A stretch of 64,000 nucleotides of DNA, taken from Stutzerimonas stutzeri (lineage in GTDB: Bacteria; Pseudomonadota; Gammaproteobacteria; Pseudomonadales; Pseudomonadaceae). The number at the start of each line of letters is the position of its first letter. Position 1 is the stretch's first letter. The translations under genes were made by a program, and so were the position numbers. This document shows positions 27,348-37,368 of the stretch, in pieces. The notes beneath the pieces were generated by a model, which searched no databases, had not been told where the DNA came from, and saw only the letters and a program-made list of their open reading frames with translations. Location: contig NZ_POUT01000001.1 of the NCBI RefSeq assembly GCF_002890915.1, forward strand, positions 248,001 through 312,000, in the 5' to 3' direction.

Positions 27348-27884
27348 TTGACCACCATCGTTTCAGTGCGCCGCAACGGCAAAGTCGTCATGGGCGGCGA
27401 TGGCCAGGTTTCCCTGGGCAACACCGTCATGAAGGGCAACGCCAAGAAGGTCCGCCGTCTCTACCACGGCCAGGTGCTGGCCGGCTTCGCTGGTGCCACC
27501 GCCGACGCCTTCACCCTCTTCGAGCGCTTCGAGGGCCAGCTGGAAAAACACCAGGGCCACCTGGTCCGCGCCGCCGTCGAGCTGGCCAAGGACTGGCGTA
27601 CCGACCGCTCGCTGAGCCGCCTGGAAGCCATGCTGGCGGTGGCCAACAAGGACGCCTCGCTGATCATCACCGGCAACGGCGACGTGGTGCAGCCCGAGGA
27701 CGACCTGATCGCCATGGGCTCCGGCGGCGGCTTCGCCCAGGCCGCGGCCAAGGCGCTGCTGCTCAAGGCCGGCGACGACATGTCGGCCCAGGAAATCGCC
27801 GAGACGGCGCTGAACATCGCCGGCAGCATCTGCGTGTTCACCAACCAGAATCTGACCATCGAGGAGCTGGACAGCGAGGTCTAG
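27348..27884 (+). CDS. hslV: ATP-dependent protease peptidase subunit HslV
   Basis: A 178-residue proteasome-like peptidase of the HslUV (ClpQY) protease. The protein matures to expose Thr-2, the nucleophile (M-T-T-I-V-S-V-R). [20 protein letters not shown] and [20 protein letters not shown] are hallmark stretches. The start is TTG at 27348, supported by GGAGA 8 bases upstream and the required Thr-2. The gene is followed 33 bases later by hslU. This pair is often heat-shock controlled (sigma-32), but I did not identify a convincing promoter in the 117-base gap after trmL. Confidence 0.96.
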   Translation: MTTIVSVRRNGKVVMGGDGQVSLGNTVMKGNAKKVRRLYHGQVLAGFAGATADAFTLFERFEGQLEKHQGHLVRAAVELAKDWRTDRSLSRLEAMLAVANKDASLIITGNGDVVQPEDDLIAMGSGGGFAQAAAKALLLKAGDDMSAQEIAETALNIAGSICVFTNQNLTIEELDSEV

Positions 27885-27917
27885 TACCGGCCGTCCCGTC
27901 CCTCCGGAGTACCGAAA

Positions 27918-29258
27918 ATGCCCATGACGCCCCGCGAGATCGTCCACGAACTCAACCGCCACATCATCGGCCAGGACGACGCCAAGCGTGCCGTCGCCAT
28001 CGCCCTGCGCAACCGTTGGCGGCGCATGCAGCTGCCGGCCGAGCTGCGCCAGGAAGTCACCCCGAAGAACATCCTGATGATCGGCCCGACCGGCGTCGGC
28101 AAGACCGAGATCGCCCGCCGCCTGGCCAAGCTGGCCAACGCGCCGTTCATCAAGGTGGAAGCGACCAAGTTCACCGAAGTCGGCTATGTCGGCCGCGACG
28201 TCGACTCGATCATCCGCGACCTGGCCGACGCCGCGCTGAAGATGCTACGCGAGCAGGAAGTGCACCGGATGCGCCACCGCGCCGAGGACGCCGCCGAGGA
28301 GCGCATCCTCGACGCCCTGCTGCCGCCGGCTCGCGCCGGCTTCAACGAGGACCCGGCACCAAGCAGCGATTCCAACACCCGCCAGTTGTTCCGCAAGCGC
28401 CTGCGCGAAGGCCAGCTGGACGACAAGGAGATCGACATCGAGGTCGCCGAAAGTCCCGCTGGCGTCGAGATCATGGCCCCGCCCGGCATGGAGGAGATGA
28501 CCAACCAGTTGCAGAACCTGTTCGCCAACATGGGCAAGGGCAAGAAGAAGAGCCGCAAGCTGAAGATCAAGGACGCGCTCAAATTGATCCGCGACGAGGA
28601 AGCCGCGCGCCTGGTCAACGAGGAAGAGCTCAAGGCCCGCGCCCTGGAAGCGGTGGAGCAGAACGGCATCGTCTTCATCGACGAGATCGACAAGGTCGCC
28701 AAGCGCGGCAACACCGGCGGCGCCGACGTCTCCCGCGAGGGCGTGCAGCGCGACCTGCTGCCGCTGATCGAGGGCAGCACGATCAACACCAAGCTGGGCA
28801 TGGTCAAGACCGACCACATCCTGTTCATCGCCTCGGGCGCCTTCCACCTGTCCAAGCCCAGCGACCTGGTGCCGGAACTGCAGGGCCGCCTGCCGATCCG
28901 CGTCGAACTCAAGGCGCTGACCCCGCAGGACTTCGAGCGCATCCTCAGCGAACCGCATGCCAGCCTCACCGAGCAGTACCGCGAGCTGCTGAAGACCGAG
29001 GGCCTGCACGTCGAATTCCTCGCCGATGGCATCCAGCGCATCGCCGAGATCGCCTGGCAGGTCAACGAGAAGACCGAGAACATCGGCGCGCGCCGCCTGC
29101 ACACCCTGCTCGAGCGCCTGCTGGAAGAAGTCTCCTTCAGCGCCGCCGACCTGGCCGGCCAGCGTAACGGCGAGCCGATCCGCATCGACGCGGCCTACGT
29201 CAACGAGCACCTCGGCGAACTGGCGCAGGACGAAGACCTGTCGCGGTATATCCTTTAA
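27918..29258 (+). CDS. hslU: HslUV protease ATPase subunit HslU
   Basis: A 446-residue AAA+ unfoldase that feeds substrates to HslV. Walker A GPTGVGKT is at 56-63 and GYVGRDVDS is the pore-loop region. An intermediate I-domain spans roughly 110-235. Walker B is FIDEIDK, and the C-terminus EDLSRYIL is the tail that docks into and activates HslV. Ribosome site CGGAG lies upstream. It is in an operon with hslV. A repeated GCTGGAAGC-type sequence starts directly after the stop. Confidence 0.97.
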   Translation: MPMTPREIVHELNRHIIGQDDAKRAVAIALRNRWRRMQLPAELRQEVTPKNILMIGPTGVGKTEIARRLAKLANAPFIKVEATKFTEVGYVGRDVDSIIRDLADAALKMLREQEVHRMRHRAEDAAEERILDALLPPARAGFNEDPAPSSDSNTRQLFRKRLREGQLDDKEIDIEVAESPAGVEIMAPPGMEEMTNQLQNLFANMGKGKKKSRKLKIKDALKLIRDEEAARLVNEEELKARALEAVEQNGIVFIDEIDKVAKRGNTGGADVSREGVQRDLLPLIEGSTINTKLGMVKTDHILFIASGAFHLSKPSDLVPELQGRLPIRVELKALTPQDFERILSEPHASLTEQYRELLKTEGLHVEFLADGIQRIAEIAWQVNEKTENIGARRLHTLLERLLEEVSFSAADLAGQRNGEPIRIDAAYVNEHLGELAQDEDLSRYIL

Positions 29259-29261
29259 AAG

Positions 29262-29355
29262 CAGCTGGAAGCTGGAAGCCAGAAACTGGAAGAAGGGTAT
29301 GGATGACCTGTTCAGCAGCAGACAGGCTTCCGGCTTTGGCTTTCCGCTTCAAGCT
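29262..29355. repeat. GCTGGAAGC / GCTTCCAGC-type intergenic repeat
   Basis: AGCTGGAAGCTGGAAGCCAG on the left and GGCTTCCGGCTTTGGCTTTC then CGCTTCAAGCT on the right form a loose inverted repeat between hslU and the DUF971 gene. Similar short sequences occur at 16676-16703 and 44757-44786. Confidence 0.55.
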
Positions 29356-29371
29356 CATACGGAGTATGCCC

Positions 29372-29746
29372 ATGCGCATCCCCACCGCCATCAAGCTGCA
29401 CAAGGCCTCGAAGACGCTGGAGCTGGAATACGGCGGCGCTGAACGCTACGTCCTGCCCGCCGAATTCCTGCGCGTGCACTCGCCTTCGGCCGAGGTGCAG
29501 GGCCATGGCAATCCGGTGTTGCAGACCGGCAAGCTGAATGTCGGCCTGGAGCGAATCGAGCCCGCCGGCCAGTACGCCCTGAAGCTGACCTTCAGCGACG
29601 GCCACGACAGCGGGCTGTTCACCTGGGACTACCTGGAACGCCTGGCGCTGAATCAGCAGGTGCTCTGGGATGACTACCTTGCGGCCCTGGCGGCCGCCGG
29701 CAAATCCCGCGACCCCGATGAGTCGGTGGTCAAGCTGATGCTCTGA
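29372..29746 (+). CDS. DUF971 (gamma-butyrobetaine hydroxylase-like N-terminal) protein
   Basis: A 124-residue protein made of one DUF971 domain. IPTAIKLHKASKTLELEYGG at 3-22, EFLRVHSPSAEVQGH, IEPAGQYALKLTFSDGHDSG and FTWDYLERLALNQQVLWDDY are typical. The domain is the N-terminal module of gamma-butyrobetaine hydroxylases, where it binds zinc, but the stand-alone form is of unknown function; some relatives are linked to iron-sulfur protein maturation. The ATG at 29372 was preferred over 29366 because CGGAG is 7 bases upstream. In P. aeruginosa the homologue lies between hslU and the PHA synthase cluster, which is absent here. Confidence 0.85.
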   Translation: MRIPTAIKLHKASKTLELEYGGAERYVLPAEFLRVHSPSAEVQGHGNPVLQTGKLNVGLERIEPAGQYALKLTFSDGHDSGLFTWDYLERLALNQQVLWDDYLAALAAAGKSRDPDESVVKLML

Positions 29747-29756
29747 GCGCGAAACC

Positions 29757-29823
29757 GTGGATCGCGTTCCAGCGATCCACCGGGCGACGCTGCGGTGGAT
29801 GTAAAAAGCGACAGCCACCCTAG
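29757..29823. repeat. REP-like degenerate repeat
   Basis: GTGGATCGCGTTCCAGCGAT then CCAC is a hairpin, followed by GCGGTGGATGTAAAAAGCGA then CAGCCACCCTA, a decayed second arm. It lies between convergent genes 29372-29746 and 29868-30143. Confidence 0.6.
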
Positions 29824-29867
29824 CTCGCCGTCTCGCCACATTCGGTGCGCTGACGGCAGCGCGGGGC

Positions 29868-30143
29868 TCAGGCCAGCGCCTTGTCCAGCGCGCGCTCGAT
29901 CTGGCTCTGGATGCTGCTGCCCATCGCCGAGAGCAGCAGGCCGAGCTTGAGCTGTACCCTGACGCTGTCCGCGTGCACCTCGATGCGGCCGTCCGCCCCG
30001 CTACGCTTGACCGCCAGCACGTCGCCCTGCCACTGGCAGTGCACGCCGTACTCGCGGGCCAGCCGCCCAGCCAGCTGCTCGGCCTTCTCGCGAGCGGCCT
30101 CGCGGCCGAGGCTATGGGAACGTTCGACGATGATCTGGGCCAT
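29868..30143 (-). CDS. Polyhydroxyalkanoic acid system family protein
   Basis: A 91-residue protein matching the family named PHA-system/granule-region proteins. It has IIVERSHSLGREAAREKAEQ at 4-23, VHCQWQGDVLAVKRSGADGR and a C-terminal VQLKLGLLLSAMGSSIQSQI. The name comes from its location beside PHA genes in Pseudomonas (between phaI/phaF and ubiE), but its role is unproven. Here there is no PHA synthase, depolymerase or phasin nearby, which argues that it does not depend on that system. It is convergent with the DUF971 gene and divergent from ubiE. Confidence 0.8.
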   Translation of the reverse strand: MAQIIVERSHSLGREAAREKAEQLAGRLAREYGVHCQWQGDVLAVKRSGADGRIEVHADSVRVQLKLGLLLSAMGSSIQSQIERALDKALA

Positions 30144-30350
30144 TACGACTCCTGGCTGCTGTGCCCGAAAAGGTGCGCACTATAGCAAAGCGCCGGCATA
30201 CGGCGCGAAGGCCGCCGACCGCGCCCCAAACCCACGTCGCCCCCTGCGACGCGTCGTCGCTGCGCCTTTTGCCGACCGCTCGCAGCTGGACGCTTATTAG
30301 CTGGCTTTTTAGGTTTAGAATGCCCGGCACATTCTTCCGGTGACAGTGAC

Positions 30351-31121
30351 ATGACCGATCCCCGCAAAGCGCATGACGCAGAACCGACCACCCATTTCGG
30401 CTACACGAACGTGCCGGAAAGCCAGAAGGCGCAGAAGGTGGCCGAGGTGTTCCACTCCGTGGCCGCCAAGTACGACCTGATGAACGACCTGATGTCGGGT
30501 GGCATCCACCGGCTGTGGAAGCGCTTCACCATCGAACTCTCCGGCGTGCGCCACGGCAACCGCGTGCTGGACATCGCCGGCGGCACCGGCGACCTGACCC
30601 GGCAGTTCTCGCGCATCGTCGGTCCCAGCGGCGAAGTGGTGCTGGCCGATATCAACGCCTCGATGCTCAAGGTCGGCCGCGACAAGCTGCTGGACAAGGG
30701 CGTGGCCGGCAACGTCCGGTTCGTCCAGGCCGACGCCGAGAAGCTGCCGTTCCCTGACAATTACTTCGACGTGGTGACCATCGCCTTCGGCCTGCGCAAC
30801 GTGACGCACAAGGAAGACGCCATCGCCTCGATGCTGCGCGTACTCAAGCCGGGCGGCCGGCTGCTGGTGCTGGAGTTCTCCAAGCCGACCAACCAGCTGT
30901 TCTCCAAGGCCTACGACGCCTATTCGTTCAGCCTGCTGCCACTGATGGGCAAGCTGATCACCAACGACGCCGACAGCTACCGCTACCTGGCCGAGTCGAT
31001 CCGCATGCACCCGGACCAGGAAACCCTCAAGGGCATGATGGTCGACGCCGGCTTCGAGCGCGTCACCTACCACAACATGACCGGCGGTATCGTCGCCCTG
31101 CACCGGGGCATCAAGCCCTGA
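30351..31121 (+). CDS. ubiE: Ubiquinone/menaquinone C-methyltransferase UbiE
   Basis: A 256-residue class I methyltransferase that adds the C-methyl group in ubiquinone (and menaquinone) synthesis. The N-terminal [20 protein letters not shown] at 13-32 and the SAM-binding motif [16 protein letters not shown] at 72-87 are diagnostic. [20 protein letters not shown] and the C-terminal [14 protein letters not shown] complete the family pattern. Its TGA shares a base with the ubiJ ATG, starting a coupled ubiE-ubiJ-ubiB operon. Confidence 0.97.
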   Translation: MTDPRKAHDAEPTTHFGYTNVPESQKAQKVAEVFHSVAAKYDLMNDLMSGGIHRLWKRFTIELSGVRHGNRVLDIAGGTGDLTRQFSRIVGPSGEVVLADINASMLKVGRDKLLDKGVAGNVRFVQADAEKLPFPDNYFDVVTIAFGLRNVTHKEDAIASMLRVLKPGGRLLVLEFSKPTNQLFSKAYDAYSFSLLPLMGKLITNDADSYRYLAESIRMHPDQETLKGMMVDAGFERVTYHNMTGGIVALHRGIKP

Positions 31122-31744
31122 TGCTGCGCGCGGCTCTGCTGGCCGGTGCCGAGCGCGGCATCAATCGCGTCCTGCGCCTGGACCCCACGGCACTGCCGCG
31201 GTTGGCGCGGCTGGGCGGACGGATCATCGAGATCGACTGCACGGCGCCGGCCTGGCGGCTGTTCCTGCTCGCCGACGACGAAGGCCTGCGCCTGGCCTCC
31301 AGCTGGGGCGCGGAAGCCGATTGCCGCCTGCGCGCGCCGGCCACCAGCCTGCTGCGCCTGGCCGCCAGCCGCGACAAGACCGCCGTGCTGCATGGCCCGG
31401 ACGTGGAGATCGACGGCGACAGCGGCCTGCTGATGGGGCTGGCCGAAATTCTCCAGGACCTGGAGCTCGACTGGGAATACGAATTCTCGCGCTGGCTCGG
31501 CCCGGTCGGCACCCAGCTGCTCGGCAGCAGCCTGCGCAACCCGCTGCACTGGATGCGTGAAAACGCTGACACGTTGCGCCAGGACCTGGCCGACTATCTC
31601 AGTGAAGAAGCCCGCGCCCTGGTTGGCCAGGCCGAAGCCCAGGCGTGCTTCGACGAACTGGACGACATGAAGCTCACCCTCGACCGCCTCGAGGCCCGCA
31701 TCGAGCGCCTCGCCCACAACCTGAATCCAGATCGCCCCGAATGA
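31121..31744 (+). CDS. ubiJ: Ubiquinone biosynthesis accessory factor UbiJ
   Basis: A 207-residue SCP2-domain protein. The lipid-binding SCP2 fold covers about 15-115, with [20 protein letters not shown] and [21 protein letters not shown] charged C-terminal helix (about 165-205) with [20 protein letters not shown] is likely coiled coil. UbiJ is thought to present quinone intermediates within the Ubi complex and acts with UbiK. The ATG overlaps the ubiE stop by one base and its stop overlaps ubiB by 4, so it is inside the ubi operon. Confidence 0.93.
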   Translation: MLRAALLAGAERGINRVLRLDPTALPRLARLGGRIIEIDCTAPAWRLFLLADDEGLRLASSWGAEADCRLRAPATSLLRLAASRDKTAVLHGPDVEIDGDSGLLMGLAEILQDLELDWEYEFSRWLGPVGTQLLGSSLRNPLHWMRENADTLRQDLADYLSEEARALVGQAEAQACFDELDDMKLTLDRLEARIERLAHNLNPDRPE

Positions 31745-33351
31745 AGCTGTTCGCCGCCGCCCGCCGCCTGTTCCGCATCCTGCTGGTGGTGATCCGCTAC
31801 CGCCTCGATGACATCATCCTCGACCTGCCGATGCCCTGGTGGCTGCGCGGCACCAGCTACCTGCTGCCCTGGCGCTGGATTCCGCGGCGGCACAGCGAGC
31901 TGTCGCGCGGCGCCCGCCTGCGCCTGGCGCTGGAGGAACTGGGGCCGATCTTCATCAAGTTCGGCCAGTTGCTCTCGACCCGTCGCGACCTGCTGCCGCC
32001 GGACATCGCCGACGAACTGGCGATGCTCCAGGACCGCGTGCCGCCGTTCGACTCCGCCCGCGCCACCGCGCTGATCGAGCAGCAGCTGGGCGCCCCGGTC
32101 GACGAGCTGTTCGCCCGCTTCGACAGCAAGCCGCTGGCCTCGGCCTCGGTGGCCCAGGTACATGCGGCCCGGCTGCGCAGCGGCGAGGAAGTGGTGGTCA
32201 AGGTGGTGCGGCCGAATCTCAAGCCGGTCATCGCCCAGGACCTGGCCTGGCTGTTCATGCTGGCCAAGAGCGCCGAGCGGATCTCCATCGACGCCCGCCG
32301 CCTGCACCTGGTGGAGGTGGTCGAGGACTACGCCAAGACCATCTACGACGAGCTCGACCTGCTGCGCGAGGCGGCCAATGCCAGCCAGCTCAAGCGTAAC
32401 TTCGAGGGCTCGGCGCTGCTCTACGTGCCGCAGGTGTACTGGGACTACTGCCGCCCGCAGGTGTTGGTGATGGAGCGCATCTACGGCGTGCCGGTCACCG
32501 ACATGGCTGCGCTGGCGCGGCAGAATACCGACATGCGCCAGCTCGCCGAGCGCGGCGTGGAAATCTTCTTCACCCAGGTGTTCCGCGACAGCTTCTTCCA
32601 TGCCGACATGCATCCCGGCAACATCTTCGTCAGCACCCACCAGCCCTGGAGCCCGCAGTACATTGCGGTGGACTTCGGCATCGTCGGCAGCCTGACGCCG
32701 GAGGACCAGGACTACCTGGCGCGCAACCTGATGGCCTTCTTCAAGCGCGACTACCGCAAGGTCGCGCAGCTGCACATCGACTCGGGCTGGGTGCCGGCGG
32801 AAACCAAGGTCAACGAATTCGAGGCGGCGATCCGTACCGTCTGCGAGCCGATCTTCGAGAAGCCGCTGAAGGACATCTCCTTCGGCCAGTTGCTGGTGCG
32901 CCTGTTCCAGGTGGCGCGGCGCTTCAACATGGAGGTCCAGCCGCAGCTGGTGCTGCTGCAGAAAACCCTGCTCAACATCGAGGGCCTGGGCCGCGAGCTG
33001 TACCCGGACCTTGACCTGTGGAGCACCGGCCAGCCCTACCTGGAGCGCTGGATGCGCGAGCGCATGAGCCCGCGGCAACTGCTCAGGAACGTGCAGGCGC
33101 AGATCGAGCAGGTCCCGCACCTGGCGCACATGACCCGCGAGCTGCTCGAGCGCATGTCCAATCCGCATGCCGACAACCCGCCGCCGCCCTGGCACGAGCG
33201 CCATCGCGGCTGGTCGCTGCGCCTGACTGGCGCCGTGCTGCTGGGCGGCGGCGCGACCCTGGCGAGCAACGCCGCCAGCTTCACCGCGCTGGCCGCCTGG
33301 CCGGCCTGGCTCATGCTGGCGGCGGGCATCCTCATCGTGGTGCGCCGATAG
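31741..33351 (+). CDS. ubiB: Ubiquinone biosynthesis regulatory kinase-like protein UbiB
   Basis: A 536-residue atypical kinase (ABC1/ADCK family). The KxGQ motif KFGQ is at 73-76. The A-rich loop [14 protein letters not shown] precedes the ATP-binding lysine in [19 protein letters not shown] is the catalytic-loop equivalent and AVDFGIVG the metal-binding motif. Two C-terminal hydrophobic helices (about 498-533) anchor it in the membrane. It is needed for ubiquinone synthesis, probably through ATPase-driven handling of lipid intermediates. Third gene of ubiE-ubiJ-ubiB, coupled to ubiJ. Confidence 0.96.
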   Translation: MKLFAAARRLFRILLVVIRYRLDDIILDLPMPWWLRGTSYLLPWRWIPRRHSELSRGARLRLALEELGPIFIKFGQLLSTRRDLLPPDIADELAMLQDRVPPFDSARATALIEQQLGAPVDELFARFDSKPLASASVAQVHAARLRSGEEVVVKVVRPNLKPVIAQDLAWLFMLAKSAERISIDARRLHLVEVVEDYAKTIYDELDLLREAANASQLKRNFEGSALLYVPQVYWDYCRPQVLVMERIYGVPVTDMAALARQNTDMRQLAERGVEIFFTQVFRDSFFHADMHPGNIFVSTHQPWSPQYIAVDFGIVGSLTPEDQDYLARNLMAFFKRDYRKVAQLHIDSGWVPAETKVNEFEAAIRTVCEPIFEKPLKDISFGQLLVRLFQVARRFNMEVQPQLVLLQKTLLNIEGLGRELYPDLDLWSTGQPYLERWMRERMSPRQLLRNVQAQIEQVPHLAHMTRELLERMSNPHADNPPPPWHERHRGWSLRLTGAVLLGGGATLASNAASFTALAAWPAWLMLAAGILIVVRR

Positions 33352-33400
33352 CCAGCGCCGATTCGGGCTGGCACACTTGGCGCATTGAGCGGAGAATTCG

Positions 33401-33796
33401 ATGAACTGGCTGGACGAGATCAACTGGAACGCCGACGGCCTGGTCCCGGCGATCGCGCAGGACCACAAGACGGGCCGCGTGCTGATGATGGCCTGGATGA
33501 ACCGCGAGGCCCTGGCGCTGACCGCGCAGGAGAACCGCGCCATCTACTGGTCGCGCTCGCGCGGCAAGTTGTGGCGCAAGGGCGAGGAGTCCGGCCACGT
33601 GCAGCGGCTGCACGAACTGCGCCTGGACTGCGACGCGGACGTGATCATCCTCATGGTCGAGCAGATCGGCGGTATCGCCTGCCATACCGGCCGCGAAAGC
33701 TGCTTCTACCGCGTCTACGAAAACGGCGCCTGGAAAACCGTCGAACCGGTCCTCAAGGACCCCGGCGCCATCTATGCGGAGCACAAGCATGAGTGA
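33401..33796 (+). CDS. hisI: Phosphoribosyl-AMP cyclohydrolase HisI
   Basis: A 131-residue enzyme of the third step of histidine synthesis, opening the ring of phosphoribosyl-[23 protein letters not shown] at 3-22 and [20 protein letters not shown] are conserved. The metal-binding DCDADVIIL stretch and the two cysteines in [14 protein letters not shown] provide magnesium/zinc ligands. This is the monofunctional form, with HisE encoded separately just downstream and overlapping by 8 bases. GGAG precedes the ATG. Confidence 0.97.
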   Translation: MNWLDEINWNADGLVPAIAQDHKTGRVLMMAWMNREALALTAQENRAIYWSRSRGKLWRKGEESGHVQRLHELRLDCDADVIILMVEQIGGIACHTGRESCFYRVYENGAWKTVEPVLKDPGAIYAEHKHE

Positions 33797-34121
33797 CACC
33801 TTCGCCCGCCTGGCCGAGGTGCTGGAAGCCCGCAAGGATGCGGCGCCGGACAGCTCCTACGTGGCCAGCCTGTATCACAAGGGGCTGAACAAGATTCTCG
33901 AAAAGGTCGGCGAGGAATCGGTGGAGACCATCCTCGCCGCCAAGGACGCCGCCATCAGCGGCGACTGCAGCGACCTGATCTACGAAACCGCCGATCTCTG
34001 GTTCCACAGCCTGGTCATGCTCGCCGCCCTCGGCCAGCACCCGCAGGCGGTACTGGACGAGCTGGACCGGCGCTTCGGTCTCTCCGGGCACGCGGAAAAA
34101 GCCGCGCGCCCGCAAACCTGA
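33789..34121 (+). CDS. hisE: Phosphoribosyl-ATP pyrophosphatase HisE
   Basis: A 110-residue MazG-like fold enzyme for the second step of histidine synthesis. The hallmark [20 protein letters not shown] (about 22-41), [11 protein letters not shown] and [17 protein letters not shown] carry the acidic metal ligands. The ATG at 33789 lies inside the end of hisI, so the two are coupled. As in other Pseudomonas, hisI-hisE sits between ubiB and tatA, away from the other his genes. Confidence 0.96.
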   Translation: MSDTFARLAEVLEARKDAAPDSSYVASLYHKGLNKILEKVGEESVETILAAKDAAISGDCSDLIYETADLWFHSLVMLAALGQHPQAVLDELDRRFGLSGHAEKAARPQT

Positions 34122-34140
34122 TTACATCGGAGATATCACC

Positions 34141-34371
34141 ATGGGTTTTGGCGGCATCAGCATCTGGCAACTCCTGATCATCCTGCTCATCGTCATCATG
34201 CTGTTCGGCACCAAGCGCCTCAAGGGCCTGGGCTCCGATCTCGGCGATGCGATCAAGGGCTTCCGCAAATCCATGGGCACCGACGAGGACAAGCCCGGCG
34301 TGGAAGAGAAGCCGGGGCAGACCATCGACGCCCAGGCACGCAAGGTCGAAGAGCCGACCAAGAAAGACTAG
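34141..34371 (+). CDS. tatA: Twin-arginine translocase subunit TatA
   Basis: A 76-residue protein. The N-terminal helix [19 protein letters not shown] (about 6-24) spans the inner membrane. The hinge and amphipathic helix [20 protein letters not shown] follow, then a charged unstructured tail. TatA multimers form the passage for folded proteins in the Tat system. GGAG lies upstream of the ATG. It is the first gene of tatABC. Probable Tat clients in this window are the aldo/keto reductase (57822) and the 45-residue leader/GMC pair (13905). Confidence 0.96.
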   Translation: MGFGGISIWQLLIILLIVIMLFGTKRLKGLGSDLGDAIKGFRKSMGTDEDKPGVEEKPGQTIDAQARKVEEPTKKD

Positions 34372-34464
34372 TCCCAACGCACGACGCGACCGCACGTCGA
34401 CGGACCTCCAGCCGGATGCCCGCCCTTGCGCGGCCGCTCTCCCTTTTGATGTGAGCACGTCCTG

Positions 34465-34851
34465 ATGTTCGATATCGGTTTCACCGAACTGCTGCTGGTC
34501 GGCCTGGTGGCGCTGCTGGTGCTCGGCCCGGAACGCCTGCCCGGCGCGGTGCGCACCACCGGCTTGTGGGTCGGCCGCCTGAAACGCAGCTTCAGCAACA
34601 TCAAGGCCGAGGTCGAGCGCGAGATCGGCGCCGACGAGATTCGCCGGCAGTTGCACAACGAGCGCATCCTCGACCTCGAACGGGAAATGAAGCAAAGCAT
34701 CCTGCCGCCGGCGACCGGCACCGCCGCGAGCGCGGGCGACAGCAAACCCGCCTCCAGCAGCCCGGCCGAACCGGCCAGCGTCGAACAGCCGGCCGAGTCG
34801 CCCAAGGCCGCCGAACCCGCTCCACGCCCTGACAGATCGCCCGAACCATGA
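34465..34851 (+). CDS. tatB: Twin-arginine translocase subunit TatB
   Basis: A 128-residue protein. [20 protein letters not shown] is the N-terminal membrane helix with the family Glu-8. [20 protein letters not shown] is the hinge and start of the amphipathic helix. The C-terminal 45 residues are low-complexity, rich in Ala, Pro, Ser and Glu. TatB binds TatC and receives Tat signal peptides. It overlaps tatC by 4 bases. The 93-base gap after tatA is unusually long for the operon but has no terminator. Confidence 0.95.
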   Translation: MFDIGFTELLLVGLVALLVLGPERLPGAVRTTGLWVGRLKRSFSNIKAEVEREIGADEIRRQLHNERILDLEREMKQSILPPATGTAASAGDSKPASSSPAEPASVEQPAESPKAAEPAPRPDRSPEP

Positions 34852-35651
34852 GCCAGTCTTCCATCGACGATCAGGAAATGCCGCTGGTCGCCCACCTGAC
34901 CGAGCTACGCAAGCGCCTGCTGCGCTGCGTGATCGCCATCGGCCTGCTGTTCGGCGGGCTGTTCTACTTCTCCCAGCAGATCTACGCGCTGGTCGCCGCA
35001 CCGCTGCGCGCCTATCTGCCGGAAGGCGCGACGATGATCGCCACCGGCGTCGCCTCGCCGTTCCTGACGCCGTTCAAGCTGACGCTGATGGTCGCGCTGT
35101 TCCTCTCGATGCCGATCATCCTGCACCAGATCTGGGGCTTCATCGCCCCCGGCCTGTACAAGCACGAGAAGCGCATCGCCGTGCCGCTGCTGGTGTCGAG
35201 CATCTTCCTGTTCTATGCCGGCATGGCCTTCGCCTACTTCGTGGTGTTCCCGATCATGTTCGGCTTCTTCGCCAGCGTGACCCCGGAAGGCGTGGCGATG
35301 ATGACCGATATCGGCCAGTACCTGGATTTCGTCCTCACGCTGTTCTTCGCCTTCGGCGTGGCGTTCGAGATTCCGGTGGCGACCTTCCTGCTGATCTGGG
35401 TCGGTATCGTCGATGTCGCCAGCCTGCGCAAGAGTCGACCCTACGTGATCGTCGGCTGTTTCGTGGTCGGCATGGTGCTGACGCCGCCGGACGTGTTCTC
35501 GCAGGCACTGCTGGCCGTGCCGATGTGGCTGCTGTTCGAGGCCGGGCTGATCTGCGGCAGCATGGTCAAGAAGCGCGACGCGCATTTCCGTGGCGATGCC
35601 GAGCCGGAGGCCTCGGAACCCGGCGACCAGCCACCCGCGCCACGGCCGTGA
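34848..35651 (+). CDS. tatC: Twin-arginine translocase subunit TatC
   Basis: A 267-residue inner-membrane protein with six helices, the signal-peptide receptor of the Tat system. [20 protein letters not shown] near 8-27 is the TatC N-terminal signature. The segment [20 protein letters not shown] with YKHEKR follows, and the conserved Glu/Pro-rich loop [20 protein letters not shown] is present. A Pro/Glu-rich cytoplasmic tail ends the protein. It overlaps tatB and the following rsmE (GTGA). Confidence 0.97.
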   Translation: MSQSSIDDQEMPLVAHLTELRKRLLRCVIAIGLLFGGLFYFSQQIYALVAAPLRAYLPEGATMIATGVASPFLTPFKLTLMVALFLSMPIILHQIWGFIAPGLYKHEKRIAVPLLVSSIFLFYAGMAFAYFVVFPIMFGFFASVTPEGVAMMTDIGQYLDFVLTLFFAFGVAFEIPVATFLLIWVGIVDVASLRKSRPYVIVGCFVVGMVLTPPDVFSQALLAVPMWLLFEAGLICGSMVKKRDAHFRGDAEPEASEPGDQPPAPRP

Positions 35652-36355
35652 ACCTGCTGCTGCTGGAACCGGCCGATTTCGTCGCCGACGACCGCGTGCT
35701 GCTGCGCGACCGGCGCCTCACGCACCTGCAGCAGGTACATCGCGCCGAGGCCGGCGAAACCCTGCGCGTCGGCTTGCTCGGCGGCCACATGGGCAGCGGT
35801 CGCCTGCTGCGCCTGGATGCCCGCGAGGCCGAACTGCGAGTGACCCTCGACCAGCCGCCGCCGGCCAAGCTGCCGGTGACCCTGCTGCTCGCCCTGCCGC
35901 GGCCGAAGATGCTGCGCCGGGTGCTGCAGACCGTCGCTGCCATGGGCGTGCCGCGGCTGGTGCTGCTCAACAGCTACCGGGTGGAAAAGAGCTTCTGGCA
36001 GACGCCCTTCCTCGAACCCGCGGCCATTCGCGAACAACTGGTCCTGGGCCTGGAGCAGGCGCGCGATACCGTGCTGCCCGAGGTCAGCATCGAAAAGCGC
36101 TTCAAGCCCTTCGTCGAGGATCGCCTGCCACAGCTGGCCGCCGGCACCCGCGGCCTGCTCGGCCATCCGGGCGACTATCCGGCCTGTCCCCGTGCGCTGG
36201 CCGAGCCGGTGACCCTGGCCATCGGCCCGGAAGGCGGCTGGATTCCCTACGAGGTGGAAAAGCTCGCCGCCGCCGGCCTGCAGCCGGTGCAGCTCGGCGA
36301 GCGCATCCTGCGCGTGGAAACGGCGGTCAGCGCGCTACTGGCCCGGTTGTTCTGA
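35648..36355 (+). CDS. rsmE: 16S rRNA (uracil-1498 N3)-methyltransferase RsmE
   Basis: A 235-residue SPOUT methyltransferase. A PUA-like N-terminal domain covers about 1-70 ([20 protein letters not shown]) and a knotted catalytic domain follows, with [28 protein letters not shown] and [19 protein letters not shown], the SAM-binding knot. It methylates U1498 of 16S rRNA. The start is GTG at 35648, overlapping the tatC stop (GTGA), which gives the conserved N-terminus; no nearer ATG fits. It is co-transcribed with tatABC. Confidence 0.94.
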   Translation: MNLLLLEPADFVADDRVLLRDRRLTHLQQVHRAEAGETLRVGLLGGHMGSGRLLRLDAREAELRVTLDQPPPAKLPVTLLLALPRPKMLRRVLQTVAAMGVPRLVLLNSYRVEKSFWQTPFLEPAAIREQLVLGLEQARDTVLPEVSIEKRFKPFVEDRLPQLAAGTRGLLGHPGDYPACPRALAEPVTLAIGPEGGWIPYEVEKLAAAGLQPVQLGERILRVETAVSALLARLF

Positions 36356-36477
36356 GCGAATCGACGACGGCGTTTACAGCCGGCCCCGATGAACGTAGCG
36401 CACCCAGCCGGTGCACGAGGGTCAGAGAGCTAGGGTCTTCCCCCCGACAGAATCCCAATCAAAGAGCCGTCCTTGCC

Positions 36478-36897
36478 ATGCGACCACTGACCATCGACTT
36501 GCACCGCCTGGAATACGCACTGGACGGGCGCGATACCGCCGAATACTACCTCGACCTGGAAAACGGCGAGATTCGCGCGGTCTTCCCCGGCGAGCCGGCA
36601 CCCGGCGCCATGGAGAAGTACGACGTGCAGCAGGATCGCTATCTGCACATAGAGCCGCTGGAACTGGCGCAATCGATCGCCATGCGCGAAGCCTTCCTGT
36701 TCACCCAGCACGACCCCATCGCGCATGCCGTGCTGAGCAATGCGCTGAACGGTCGCAAACCGCTGCGCACCTTCGATTTCAAGCTGGAAGATTTTCCCGA
36801 GACTCGCGAGGCCTGGCTGCGCTACCAGACCGTGCAGCTTCGCGAATATGCCATCAGCTGGCTGCACGACAACGACCTGGAGCCGGCCGGGCGCTGA
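36478..36897 (+). CDS. UPF0158 family protein
   Basis: A 139-residue acidic protein of uncharacterised family UPF0158. The pattern LTIDLHRLEYALDGRDTAEY at 4-23, YYLDLENGEIRAVFPGEP, YLHIEPLELAQSIAMREAFL and the C-terminal FDFKLEDFPETREAWLRYQT are typical. No enzyme motif, signal peptide or membrane segment is seen. It stands alone, 122 bases after rsmE, and converges on dtd. Function unknown. Confidence 0.75.
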   Translation: MRPLTIDLHRLEYALDGRDTAEYYLDLENGEIRAVFPGEPAPGAMEKYDVQQDRYLHIEPLELAQSIAMREAFLFTQHDPIAHAVLSNALNGRKPLRTFDFKLEDFPETREAWLRYQTVQLREYAISWLHDNDLEPAGR

Positions 36898-36917
36898 GGT
36901 CCGAGCCGGCCCGTGAT

Positions 36918-37355
36918 TCAGCTTTCCAGCAGGAAGGTCACCGGCCCGTCGTTGAGCAGGTGCACCTGCATCTCGGCGCCGAAACGCCCGCAGGCCACCT
37001 GCGGGTGCTGCTGGCGCGCCTGCGCGAGCAGGTAGTCGTAGAGTTCTTCGCCCTGCGCCGGTGGCGCGGCGGAGGAAAAGCTCGGGCGCAGGCCACTGCG
37101 GGTATCGGCCGCCAGGGTGAACTGCGACACCAGCAGCAGGCCGCCGCCGACGTCCTTCAACGAGCGGTTCATCCGCCCCTCGGCATCGCCGAACACCCGG
37201 TAGTTGAGCAGCTTGTGCAGCAGCTTGTCGGCCCGCGCACGGTCGTCCTCGCGTTCGACGCCGACCAGTACCAGCAGGCCCTGGTCGATGGCGCCGACCA
37301 CCTCACCGGCGACTTCGACTCGTGCATGCCGCACGCGCTGGATCAGCCCCTTCAT
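36918..37355 (-). CDS. dtd: D-aminoacyl-tRNA deacylase Dtd
   Basis: A 145-residue enzyme that hydrolyses D-amino acids wrongly attached to t[23 protein letters not shown] at the N-terminus, the [17 protein letters not shown] motif at about 77-93 and the cross-subunit Gly-cisPro motif [11 protein letters not shown] at the C-terminus are diagnostic. It lies 13 bases downstream of pip on the same strand, an arrangement kept in many Pseudomonas. Confidence 0.96.
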   Translation of the reverse strand: MKGLIQRVRHARVEVAGEVVGAIDQGLLVLVGVEREDDRARADKLLHKLLNYRVFGDAEGRMNRSLKDVGGGLLLVSQFTLAADTRSGLRPSFSSAAPPAQGEELYDYLLAQARQQHPQVACGRFGAEMQVHLLNDGPVTFLLES

Positions 37356-37368
37356 CCGAGCGTCTCCA

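Noticed and set aside
29262..29371. Possible small gene between hslU and the DUF971 gene (in-frame ATG at 29303)
   Set aside because: The frame is made of the GCTGGAAGC-type repeat and lacks a ribosome site; CGGAG precedes the ATG at 29372 instead.
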